From NCBI GenBank assembly GCA_949710005.1, contig OX453279.1, positions 12,414,578 to 12,478,577 on the forward strand: a DNA stretch of 64,000 nucleotides, in the 5' to 3' direction. The translations under genes and the position numbers were made by a program. Numbering within the stretch: position 1 is the stretch's first letter; every line of letters begins with the position of its first letter. The notes beneath the pieces were generated by a model, which saw nothing but the letters and a program-made list of their open reading frames with translations, ran no database searches and was not told where the DNA came from. This DNA comes from Ricordea florida. Taxonomy: Eukaryota; Cnidaria; Anthozoa; Corallimorpharia; Ricordeidae. Positions 53,901 through 64,000 of the stretch are shown piece by piece.

Positions 53901-55972
53901 AATCGTTGTCTCTCAACAGAAAAAACCTTAAACACTTGCTCTCCCCGGCACCACCTGTTGTCCCCTCACCAACCACTGACTGTTCCCTTCCCACCGGTAA
54001 ACAGTAGAAAATAACCCTAAAATTAGAGTCATCGACTATCATAATATTTGTAAGGTGGGCCACAGTTAAACCAATCAAGGAATTTTTGTACATTGGAATA
54101 AAGCTCTTATTGTTAAGCTTCTTATGGACTCTTTCCATTTAAACTTTTTTTAAGATACGTGATAAAAATATACTTTGTTAAAAAAAAATTCACAACCTTA
54201 CTGATGCGAACTCAATTTAAGAAAGATACAGGCGCAAAAAGTAACAATGATTGGTGCGATTACAAATATTGAGGTTGTTTCTGGAATTGGAAGTGCATAG
54301 GAAGGCATATTCAGTAAGAGTGAAGTGAATCTCAAGAAAGTACGATGATAAAATGATCAGGGGTATGCACCTTTTGAACTGTGAAATTTTCCACTTTCTC
54401 TGAGCAGAAACTATTGCTTTTTATGCCATAATGTCTTTGTTTCATTCTTACAACCAAACATTAAAGGTCAAGCAAAGTGATGAATGTTGAATTGTCGAGC
54501 TTGTGCTGTGTGAATCAGGCATGGGAGGGGGGCTTGAGGGAGAAAACGAAAATAAAGGCTGGTTTAAATATGTTCGCAGACCATCGCGGGTCGCAGATCG
54601 CAGATCGCAAAATGTTCTGCGATCGTCTACGATCAGATGGAAATCAAAATTCTGCGATCTGCGATCGAAACCTGTACCATTATATTTTTAACTCTGACCC
54701 ATGATTCAATGCTTCTTAGCAAGAAAGCCCAAATGGTCGTTTGCAACAAAGCTCATTGGTTGAATACATGGCTGGCATTGAACACAGTAACGTGAGTAAC
54801 GATGATGTGTTAACCGCCATAACAGTAAGGACTTCATAGACAAAAGGCTTCCAGATGGGAAAAAATCGGCGAGAAATTTAATTTATCTACCGTTTTGAAG
54901 CTGACGATGACATCACTTTAGGACTAAAAGAAGAAATAAATTTGCTTGCAGAAAAATTTCCTCATCGACGTCCGCCTTCTTGTTTGTTGCAAGTTTTACC
55001 GCCAGTGCACGTTTACGTTTGACAAAGTGCATGGCTACAGTCGGCTCTGCGGTGTGTATACACGGAAACAGCTTTCTTAGGCCTTAGCAATCTGCGACCC
55101 TCGATCGTTTGTGATCTTCTGCGACCATAAGGACACAAAACATTAGCCCAAGAATTTGGAGCAAACTTAAATCAGTCGATCTCAGTTGTATCTGCTATTC
55201 CCAACCACTTTATCTGATTCTTCGTCCTTTCAATAACTTTCTTTTTGTTCAGTTTCTGATTTCAGCTTTTCTGTTTTCGTTTGCAATTTGAACAATTTTC
55301 AAAGACAACTTAATGCTGTTGTAATAGAGGCGTCGCCGGTTAGAAACGACCGAGCGATTAATTAAAATGCGCGTGCACGAACCAATCACTTTAAGTCAGG
55401 AAGCCTACTCAAACGAACAGAATTCACATATTCAAGACGAGATAAAAGAAACTGTTGGATATTTTTTGAGTCAGATGTTTGGTATTACATCAAAGTCGAC
55501 TCAAACGTCAACATTTATTGTGGGGATAGTTTCTAAAGAAACTAGAATCTCGTAAAAACGTCAACATGTTGTCACGGTTGGGTTGACCAAACGGTAAAAT
55601 GTTCGATCACTCAACATATAACGTTTAGCTGGGCCTTAAAGTCTTACTACTCTTCTTTTCTCGGGCTTCTCACAGTGGTATGCTTTCATATAACCAGTAG
55701 TTTCCGTTGGAAAGTGAAATACTGCAAGCAAAGCTTATACAGAAGATGTTTTTAGAGCGTGTCTCGTAAAATTGTGTGTACTGCAGTAACTATAGTCAAC
55801 AGCCTCCTGGAATAGTAGAGTGATGATCGACTTGACTAGTTTGCACAGCAGGCTAGTCTAACTGACAGCTTGTAAGTGCCGTATTTATGGCGATTTGCGA
55901 CAAAAAATACGGCTTCAGGGGAACTGGAGGCTGTATAATAAATGTCATGAATAATGAATTCCAGAATATGTG
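50963..55972. other. Intergenic, simple repeats only
   Basis: No gene is supported. A (CT)n microsatellite lies at ~52,225-52,255, a poly-A-rich tract at 52,420-52,455, and a cluster of GCAGATCGCA/GCGATC repeats at 54,585-54,670 with a further TGCGACC copy near 55,090-55,125. Confidence 0.45.
54585..54670. repeat. Degenerate GATCGCAGATCGC repeats
   Basis: GGGTCGCAGATCGCAGATCG followed by TTCTGCGATCGTCTACGATC and TTCTGCGATCTGCGATCG; both orientations occur, making small hairpins. Confidence 0.55.
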
Positions 55973-56112
55973 TATATGTTGGGGTTCAATTTTATCCTTG
56001 GTTTAAAATTTTATTTTCCTTTGTTTTTTTGTATGGTAATGTATTATAAGGGATTTGAAACAAAGGAAAATAAATTTTAAGCCAAGGATAAATTGAAGCA
56101 CAACATATATAC
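55973..56112. mobile_element. Foldback MITE, ~140 bp
   Basis: TTATCCTTGGTTTAAAATTT and ATTTTCCTTTGTTT on the left pair with AAACAAAGGAAAAT and AAATTTTAAGCCAAGGATAA on the right; ends TATGTTG/CAACATA. Loop ~30 bp. No coding sequence. Confidence 0.65.
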
Positions 56113-56935
56113 ATAACTTCTGGTAGGGCATTCGTTCGCGATCAAAACACAGAGACATAAGCTTTGTTTAACATTCTAGCCGACCTACAAAGAACAACAG
56201 ATGGTCTCGAACATAAAGATCTTGGTCGTTGTTTTTAATAGTATTTCATTATGATCATATACTGTAATCAACAAGAGGAAATTTTGTTAATTACATGAGG
56301 TAAGGTCATGCAGGGTGATATGGCGGAAAAGTTTACATGTGAGCGATGAAGTGAGTGAGCAAGCGTGAGTGAAAAAGTGAATTTGCTATCTTCTATTAAA
56401 AATAGCAACACATTACCCTTCATGGTTTAAAATCTTCGCCTCTATCGTGACTACAATTACAAAACGTTTTACTACGAAGGCAGAACATTGTTTTTTGCCG
56501 AACATTGTTGACTGCCACATTTTCTAGAAATGCTCTTAATAACTGCAGCATTCTATAAATTATATAAATATACGACACTAAAGCCTGACTGCAAAATTTA
56601 GCGAAAACATCGAGTTTAGTTATCGAACAGTTCCAAGAATTGCTTCAAATAGTCTTACAAACATCGCTTCAATTCACGGGAGTTTTTTTCCCTCCACATG
56701 CTTGAGTTCAAACTGTTCGCGAAAACGTGACTTTCTAAATGAAACCGGACATCTCGGTCTCAAGTTTTCCACATCCCACCTTAACGACAGTCGAGTGTTC
56801 TTAGGACACAGGTGCTCCTGGGTGCAATATTTACTTACTGATTTACTTTTCTCTTTGGGGTGTTTAAATGGCTGTGACCAAAAGGACCTGGATCCAAGGT
56901 CCTTGAAATCGAGGCAAATGCGGTGTTATACCTTA
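56113..56935. other. Non-coding stretch, no gene seen
   Basis: AT-rich; only the short AGTGAGTGAGCAAGCGTGAG simple repeat near 56,350. Nothing else recognised. Confidence 0.4.
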
Positions 56936-56939
56936 TTAC

Positions 56940-57420
56940 ATGGAATTTTCCCGACACGTTAATTTCGCGAATTTCGCGATACAAAAAAAATCGTCAAATT
57001 AAAGTGACGCGAACAATAAGTGTCGCAAACATAACTTGACGAGAAAATTAAGTGGCTCACATAATGTCGAATTTTTATCGTAGAGCATTGCAGTGGTCAA
57101 TTGACTCAAGAACAATAATTCACATACAAGCATGAACTGTTTGTGGACATTGTGAAAACTGTTGTTACTGTTGACATCTAGTCCCGCTGTTGTGTTTTTC
57201 TTGAGTTTGACGTTATTCTTCCCTTCATAAAGACGTTTTATTAAAGTCAAGTGCATCTTTAATAAGATTGGCATTGAACTGTAAATTGTGTCTTACTCAA
57301 AAACGCGAAATTAAAGTGAGTAAAAATGTGAAATTTCCGCAAAATTGCGAAACTTAAGTGTAGCGAAATATGCGCACTTTAAAATCGCGAAAAAAAACAT
57401 GTCGCGAAAATTTCATGGAA
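56940..57420. mobile_element. Dispersed repeat with imperfect ~25-bp inverted ends
   Basis: Left CATGGAATTTTCCCGACACG and right CATGTCGCGAAAATTTCATG are imperfectly complementary. Both subterminal zones are built of GCGAAATTAAAGTGACGCGA-like text. No coding frame. Likely an old non-autonomous DNA element; boundaries approximate. Confidence 0.4.
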
Positions 57421-57757
57421 TAATGTACATACATACTGGTACATACAGATACACGCACTCACACAAACCAGGAGCCCATGGCTCCTGCACAAACATACTG
57501 ACATACATATTTACATATTTTAAAATCTCAAGTGAGAGTGGCTTCGGGAACAATCAGCCCAGGCTCCTCACGTAGGTAGCCTGAATAGCGAAGTGCACTA
57601 TTACTAAAAATAGATTTGTCAGCGTGAGATCCCACGAGACCCCCCGCACAGAGTCAGACAAACATTGCGATAAAAACAAAGCAAATGTATGAGCGAGAGT
57701 CGCGGTTGTGAACCTAAAAGTGAAAATTTTAGTCAATTCTTCGGTTTATCATTCTAG

Positions 57758-58748
57758 AAATAACAGAAATTGTGGGCACCAAACACTGCTGTTGGGGTAA
57801 GTGCAAAACAGACTCAAAATATCCAGAAAAATGGCAGGAATCGCTAAAAGAGTTGGAGAATTCGGGGCATGAAGTATTTATACCTTTCCCGAAACCGGCG
57901 AAAGACCTCGAAAAGTGCAAGCGTTGGATAGTGGCTTGTTCACGGGAATTCTTTACGGACAAAAACGTTAACAAAAACACGTAGATTTGTGCTCTTCACT
58001 GGCCCGGAGGAAAAGGTTCCATAATCGAGTTTTCAGACCCGCTCAAAGCAAATCTCACACCGAAACAAGCAGGAGGAGCGTCAGCGAGAAACTGGTAAGA
58101 TTTCCGCACAGGTCCCTACATGCATGCTGTAGCCGTACAAGAAATGTTTGCACGCGCACTTCCCAAGAAAATTCAACTAAAGCATGCATAATGAAGTAGG
58201 GACCTGTGCGGAAATCATTCCGAGAAACTGCGAGAAAGGCCCCAAAATCGAGAGAGGAGCCGCTGACAAAGCAAAAAAAGGTAATTAAAGAGAACTATGG
58301 CGAGCAATCAGATGAGTTTCTGAAGTTTATATCGACTGACGATCGGGAATTACTTGAGTCTAGCACAACCGATGCCATCAATGAATCAACAACATCTGAA
58401 GAAGATCAAGTAATGTATGATGTGACGCGCAAGCACGTGTATGAGAACTTGTCGGGGAAGCTGGTTTCGGATCAAGAATCTCAGACTGTATATTCAAAAT
58501 ACGAGTTGTCTGAATCCACGTATTTTCTGCCATTTTTCAACGGTTTGTCTGTTATGTGTCCTAGTCCGTCTTCGATCTCGTCGGCACCATTAAGAGGCTG
58601 TCCGCGTAAGAACGGAGAAGGCAATTTTCGGACCTTTTCCGATTTGGCTGATTTTTTCAGTGAAAGTCAGCCATTATGTCCCATGTACAAATATCACATT
58701 TGTTTGGATCAATTCGATTTATTTCATTTTTTGCGAGGCGGTTTCTGA
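57758..58748 (+). pseudogene. THAP-domain (C2CH) gene relic, interrupted
   Basis: From a splice-like AG at 57,756 the frame reads HCCWGKCKTDSKYPEKW, VFIPFPKPAKDLEKCKRWIV and, after a TAG stop at ~57,981, ICALHW: together the Cys-Cys-Cys-His layout with FPKP and W of a THAP zinc finger. The stop replaces what is normally an aromatic residue before the third Cys. A ~119-bp palindromic insertion (58,098-58,216) then breaks the continuation; after it a frame runs to 58748 with a Lys/Glu-rich part (SREEPLTKQKKVIKENYGEQ) and QTVYSKYELS. THAP fingers bind DNA and many derive from P-element transposases. As it stands the copy cannot make the full protein. Confidence 0.6.
58098..58216. mobile_element. 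Small MITE, ~119 bp, inside the THAP relic
   Basis: ATTTCCGCACAGGTCCCTAC and GTAGGGACCTGTGCGGAAAT are perfect 20-bp inverted ends around an ~80-bp interior with ATGCATGCT and AGCATGCAT. No clear target duplication. Confidence 0.7.
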
Positions 58749-60159
58749 GACAACCTCAGTGTTGCCCGATTTGCCTTCCGACACTGTCAGATTTAGCCCT
58801 ATACTTAGGCAGCTGCCAAATAAGAAATTTTTCACGAAACAAGCTGAATTTTTCACATATTCAAGTTTAATCACTCCTTAATACTTGACATGTGGTACAG
58901 AAAAACTTGGAACAAGTTTGATCGAACAAAAAGGCTTTGAAGATAACCGCTGTCACAATACAAAATAAGCGAAACGTGACATACCTTCAGTTGAGTAGTA
59001 TTTTCTCCAATGTGGCACCTAAGTTGGGGTAAACTGAATCATAACATGAAAGTACTAAGGCCAGACAAGTGATTTACAGAATAAAATCTGTGGGCACTCT
59101 ACGCCCTGCGTTGTAGGAAATTGTGCTAAATTACCAAATCTGCGCCATTGTGATGTACGCTTACATTTCGGCGGTACGACCGATAAACTAATTGTCCATC
59201 TAAAAACGCTTTGGAACTTAAGTTAACATCAACAGTCCGCCTCATTAGTTGCAAATAAACATTTTCGGTTGTTTTTGCTGTTGTTTACAACAGATGCAAA
59301 TGTCCATAACAATGCTATGAAACCAACGACCGATATCCGATCCGCATCACAAATATGCAAATTGACTGAAAACCCGTGGTCTGTTTGTTCCTCATGAAAA
59401 AACCTTTTTTAGGGTTCATTTCCAGGAAATTGGATTAATTTTTACCCGAAAAAATTGCTTCAAGACTCTACGTGAACGTTCTTTGAAAAATTTCACCTTT
59501 TCGCCCAACGCACTGCATTTTGTTTTTCTGCTCAATCCTGTCAATTTCATTTTGCATTCCAATTCAATTACAACATTGGCGCAACTCGGTCTTCAAATAA
59601 ATCATACTGATTACTTTTAAATAAATAATCGTCTTTTCTCATGTTAAAAGAACTCCATTTGGTGCCCGATGAAGAACCTTTTCTTGGAGTAAAGGAGATG
59701 ATAAATTCGGTTTCAGTAATATCACATTTTGACAAGTGGCAGCTAGCAAGTTTTTAAACATCTCTTTAATGTACTTGTCAATTTTTTTTCGAGTTAGCAA
59801 ATTAGTTTAAGAATTTTAAAGTGGAAAAAGTAGGCAGAAATAAAATAAAACTCAGTTTACGGGCTTCACAGATCTTTCAAAATGGCGGCTGTTTGTAAGA
59901 GTTTCACTTTCGTTCGTAATAAACAATTTCGCAATATAATTTGCTCACTTACCGTCGAATAATTTCATCCCATAATTATTTGCTTCGGTAGTATTTCTTC
60001 GGTGTATGATTTTTAAGCTTGACTTGAATTTCTCCCTGTCTAATTCAAGAAATCATCCCTCCATGATGGCCGTTTTCCGTGCCAATGGTATATGAGCTGA
60101 TATACTATGAGTAGGGAACCAATCAGAGCGCGCGTCTGCTCATATACAAGGGTTGCAGA

Positions 60160-60205
60160 TATAATAAATATATATATATATATTTATATATATATATCTA
60201 TATTT
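60160..60205. repeat. (AT)n / TATATA tract
   Basis: Runs of ATATATATAT with one TTT interruption. Confidence 0.8.
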
Positions 60206-61694
60206 TAAAGGTGTCCGTTCGCAGGCCAGGTTACCTGGCAATAGTAGCGCACTTGAAAACTGCTGAATTTCCGCCATTGGGAATTCGGTGATGCCTTTTT
60301 GAAGGTAATGTAAATTTTGTGGAAACCGATTTCACTCGTCCTGGAAGTACATCCCAGCAAGATGATCTCCGAGATATTCAAGAAAGATTAGCCCGAGATC
60401 GTCGCCGAGTAAGTTCGAATACCGTGAAAATCAACACAAGGAAAGCACGACTCAAAGCAGGGATAGAGAAACGACAGCAGGGAGAATAACAACAGAAATC
60501 GCAGCAAAGACAACAACCGCTCGCTCCAGAAAAAGGCAAACGAAACAGCAGGGAAAAGGACCAGGAATTCAACCAAGTTAGTTTTGAATTTGAATGTGTT
60601 ATTGATAGAAATACAGGACATGAGTGAACGATTACATAACGAAATATATTGGCGTACTAAATTTAGCAAAACGACTTAGAAGGGAAACCGAGTAGGAACG
60701 ACTTCAACGATTGAAGATGTCTCTGGAAAATAATTCTATTACTCTAAAAACGAAATCGGAAGACGACCAACAGATTTCAAAAGAATGTAAGTTGGTATTT
60801 GTCATAATAAAACGATAGCGTTTCCATTTTGAAGAAATTCCCAACACAGAGAGTTGCAGTTGTTATAGCAATCATTTATAACGATGTGATCTGATATCAT
60901 TACAACAGTGAAAATATTGTAAATTTTCTTGATCTAGCAGTTATGTCAAACACTTTCAACAGAATATATACCCAGTGTCACTATAAAGTACTGGTTCTGC
61001 AATTTTATCAGTGATCAATGCCATCATTTGAAAATAAAGCAAATGTTATTACTTACTTCTGAGTAGTATTTCTCTTTGCTATATATATATGTATGTATTC
61101 TCTGATTGAAAAATTTCAATAATATTGCATAGAGACAACAAGTTTCATAGCCTTTTCACAATGGGTAAGTTTTACCTTAGAGTTCAATGACCCCCCTGAT
61201 AATATTGCTCTCTATAACCCTTGCCCTTTTCCCACAAATGAAATGTTAATTCAAGCCTTAATTTGCAAAGTTAGACATAACATGTTAACCTTGTTACTTT
61301 CTGCTGTTTACGTCATTTTTATGATGTCAAATATCAATCTTTAATAACAACCACAACATGCAGTTAACCTTTTACAATGAAAAAACTTTAATCTTTCTCA
61401 TATATTCATTGCAAGTGTGCTGTATGTAGTAACAAGTGTTTCAAGTTTCCTAAATGCCCTAAAGTATGCTTTCAATAATGATTTTCCACACAAACTTTAT
61501 AGACAAATGACTGCACTAGATTCTAAGCATTAAAGAAGAAATGGTATTGTTTGGAGCTGTTTTGATTACTACCACATCTGATGGAAAGCCTATTAAGAAG
61601 ATTTTTGTATTGCTTGTAGTAGTAGAGTAACAATACCTTTACCAAGATTAGCACATGCATCCCACCCCATAAAAATATATTATGTTTAACATAA

Positions 61695-61775
61695 AAAATA
61701 TAACAATAATAATAATAATATCAATACCAGTAATAATAATAATAGTAATAATAATAATGATAATAATATAATGAT
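61695..61775. repeat. (AAT)n microsatellite
   Basis: AATAATAATAATAAT with CAATACC, AGT and ATG interruptions. Confidence 0.85.
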
Positions 61776-62725
61776 AGTTCTTCTCGTTACTATATGTCAT
61801 TGGTTACAAGTTCAATACCTCTGGCTGCCATGACTTTTTCGATGAAATACCATCCTTATCATAAATCTTTCTTCTGCAGTTTTTATAATAGAAATTTTCA
61901 TATATTCAAAATAATATACTATTCTCTGGTCGGGTATGGATATTTTGCCTGTTTCTGTAACAGCACAATTAAACTTTCATGTGGTATATACTTGTGACTG
62001 ATTGATGTTGATTTCACATTATATTCTTACAGGAGTACATAGTGCAGCAATCTTTTTCAACATGTTAAGATTTCAATAACTCTTTCTTACATGTATTGTT
62101 TTTATGATATGACCTAAAAATAGCACAACCACATACTATACAGTTGGCACTCACTATTACCAAACCTTTATTCAAAGTTTTTGTAGAATCCAACTGTTTT
62201 ACCCCCATTTTTTTATGTAATGACATTGTATCTCACACTTCTGTTGACATGGCATCTCTTTTGAGGGAAGAGGAATTTTTCTATCTACCACTAGGGGTAC
62301 CATTGCAACTGAAGAGAGTACACAAATTGAAACATGCACTATTCATAATGCTCTCACTTGTGGTTACCTAGGAATGAAATAATGACTGCAGTAGACAATA
62401 AAATATCTAATCAGAAGATTCTTCTTACAATGAATCTCATGCAATTATTAGAAAAAAACATAAACAAAAAATAATTGGAGTATTCAACTCATCCTCGGTG
62501 TAAGAACATATTGTGTTTAAAAGTGATGTACAACAAAGAAGACAAAGCAGTAGAGACTAAGAAAATACAACTCCAAAAAGAAACCAGGTTTTTACACTGT
62601 GGTAAACACAAGTATTCATATCAACTCTTCAAGATTTCACCTTCAAAAGATTTACAATAATTTTCAATTTGTGATACTTCATTGACTCTGTATTCCCTGT
62701 CAAGAAAACAAATAATTTTACTTCT

Positions 62726-63154
62726 ATTCCCAGGGACGGCGGAGCGTATTTTGAAGTGGGGGGGGCTGAAAAGGAGCGCCGGAGTCGCGAGTTGGTAGGG
62801 GGGTCTGGTCCCCCAGAAAATGTTGAAATCTAGAGTCTTGGAAATCGTATTTACAACATTCTCCGCGACATACTTCTTGAAATAATTAGCCTGGATAAAG
62901 CGTAAAATGAAAGGTAATTTTAATGCTTACAGCAATATTTTGGAGGTTATTTCTCAGCTTTCCGGTCTCCAACGCTGCTTCCCGTCTGTGGGAAGGAAGC
63001 ACACGCTGAGAAAATGTTAAAAATACGTAAACGCGAAAAGTTTCCGACGAGGCTTGTATAAAGTTGTAGCTTAAACAAAATAAAATGTCATCCTCCTCAA
63101 AAGTGGGGGGGCTAAAGCCCCCCCAGCCCCCCCGGCTCCGCCGTCCCTGATTCC
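62726..63154. mobile_element. hAT-like non-autonomous element, 419 bp, 5-bp target duplication
   Basis: CAGGGACGGCGGAGC at the left end (62731) and GCTCCGCCGTCCCTG at the right end (63149) are perfect inverted repeats, flanked by ATTCC on both sides (62726-62730 and 63150-63154). CAGGG termini point to hAT; a 5-bp duplication is short for most hAT groups but is used by the hAT5 branch. The interior is non-coding and shares ~300 bp, inverted, with the truncated copy at 33,333. Confidence 0.8.
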
Positions 63155-63266
63155 CTCTCGTGCAATCTCAGTGGCAGTGAAAGAGCTAAATAGAGTACCG
63201 AAGTGTGACGTCACGTTACCATGGGCACGATTTGAGTGGTTCTAAACAAAGAGCATTCGAACCAAC

Positions 63267-64000
63267 ATGGCGGCCATAACGATAACTTCTCTTACTTCTT
63301 TCTTTTCTGGTGAGCCGAAATCAATCGAACGTGGTGAAAATCATTACAAATCCGACCATATAGAGTCTTTTCAGTATTCCAATGGAATGATTATAGGATT
63401 GGTACATGCCAGTATGAAGGACAAGTCTTACAAGGTCACGGTAAGTAAACTCACAAGTTCGGAACACTCGTAATCGTTTGTATAAAACTTTAATGTTCCC
63501 TATGTTTACTTTGCAATACAGGTTTCTCTTCATGGGAATGAAATAAAGTCTGCTAAGTGCGAATGTCCCCGTGGAAACTATAAATGTAGCCATGCCGCGG
63601 CACTTATTATCTATGGAATCCATAATCTTAGCCGAACAGATGTAGAATGCAAATGGAAAAAGCCCAGGGCCCCAAACCAAGTGAAATCCGTAGAAGAGTT
63701 ATATCCTTGCTCAAAGGAGTATAATTGCCTTAAAAGAGAAGTAAACGAAGAGGATCGTTCCTGGTTCTACCAAGAACTGAAAAAGTACGGCAACTTTACC
63801 GGCACTTTGTGGCTTCTCTCTCCAGAGCCTGAAAAGAACAACGCCCTGCCTGCGATCACTGTAGAAGAGATTGTGTTGTCTCGGGAATTTCTAAATCATG
63901 CGGATAAGAAGAGATACCTTACCGAGAAACTTCGTATCTCTGAAGAGCAGCGTATAGCCGTAAATAAAGCCACCGTAAGACAACGAGATAATCCTTCCTG
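63267..64000 (+). CDS. SWIM-type zinc-finger protein, first two exons (YqaJ-nuclease family type), 3' end outside window
   Basis: Exon 1 is 63267-63440 (58 codons, phase 0, donor ACG/GTAAGT); exon 2 begins at 63522 after TACAG and is open to the window end. The N-terminus (SFFSGEPKSIERGENHY) is followed across the splice by a SWIM finger with CECPRGNYKCSH, the CxC..CxH metal-binding pattern. It continues with LSRTDVECKWKK, GTLWLLSPEP and RQRDNPSW. In cnidarians this arrangement is known to me from a multi-copy family where the SWIM domain precedes a YqaJ/lambda-exonuclease-like domain; here that part would lie beyond 64,000. DNA binding and processing is the inferred role. The start lies 118 bases right of the hAT-like element. 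Confidence 0.75.

Larger units (their letters stand above)
58749..62725. other. Intergenic, no confident gene
   Basis: Contains an (AT)n tract at 60,160-60,205 and (AAT)n repeats at 61,700-61,775. At 60,305-60,490 a plus-strand frame of ~60 codons (QQDDLRDIQERLARDRRR) looks coding-like and has a GTAAGT donor after DRRR, but no start or partner exon was found. Otherwise nothing recognised. Confidence 0.4.

Noticed and set aside
57981..57983. The TAG in the THAP finger as a stop-codon reassignment
   Set aside because: Other genes in the window end at TAG or TAA normally; a mutation or sequencing error is simpler.
60305..60490. Coding-like plus-strand segment with a GTAAGT donor
   Set aside because: No start codon, partner exon or family could be found; kept only as a remark in the intergenic entry.

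Overview
The window looks like a contig from a cnidarian genome, most likely an anthozoan such as a stony coral. It carries, at its left edge, most of a Polinton/adintovirus-like DNA virus or virus-derived transposon. The cnidarian reading rests on AT-rich DNA with many short introns, hairpin MITEs and tRNA-derived SINE-like copies, a SWIM-finger gene of the type coupled to YqaJ nucleases, a THAP C2CH fragment, an integrase-core (rve-type) gene fragment and an intronless rhodopsin-family GPCR. The species is inference.

Region 1 (1 to about 10,960) is the viral element. It begins inside a protein-primed family B DNA polymerase and overlaps tail to tail with a retroviral-type integrase on the minus strand. 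A plus-strand virion cassette follows: double-jelly-roll-like major capsid protein, A32/FtsK-type packaging ATPase, several small membrane or coiled-coil proteins, a 531-aa membrane-anchored protein and a candidate minor capsid protein. Two minus-strand genes close it: one broken by a frameshift, and one with a SAP-like N-terminus and Cys/His repeats. Most ORFs are intact. A shared upstream signal, TTTAAAGATTTC followed by a TTACTGAT..AGTAA block, lies 24 to 34 bases before most start codons and looks like the element's own promoter.

Region 2 (10,960 to about 20,000) holds no confident gene. It contains direct repeats, ATCAAT-type minisatellites, hairpins, one foldback MITE and a 1.07-kb element with 20-bp inverted repeats.

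Region 3 (20,000 to 36,250) has a two-exon LYR-motif microprotein gene and, on the minus strand, a six-exon cyclic-nucleotide-binding-domain gene (CNBD2-like). One of its introns is about 8 kb and contains a 5'-truncated LINE and a ~4-kb foldback structure whose arms are tandem 150-bp repeats. Other introns hold SINEs, a MITE and a truncated hAT-like copy.

Region 4 (36,250 to 51,000) has a single-exon GPCR and a 2.44-kb inverted-duplication element with a clean 8-bp target duplication and two copies of the 5' part of an rve-type gene. It also has a two-exon secreted protein with a 691-bp hAT-like insertion in its intron. A three-exon secreted precursor on the minus strand repeats a P-L-(G/A)-I-F-G-R motif and looks like a neuropeptide precursor.

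Region 5 (51,000 to 64,000) is mostly repeats and non-coding DNA. It includes a THAP-domain relic interrupted by an in-frame stop and a small MITE, a 419-bp hAT-like element, and the first two exons of a SWIM-finger gene that runs off the right end.
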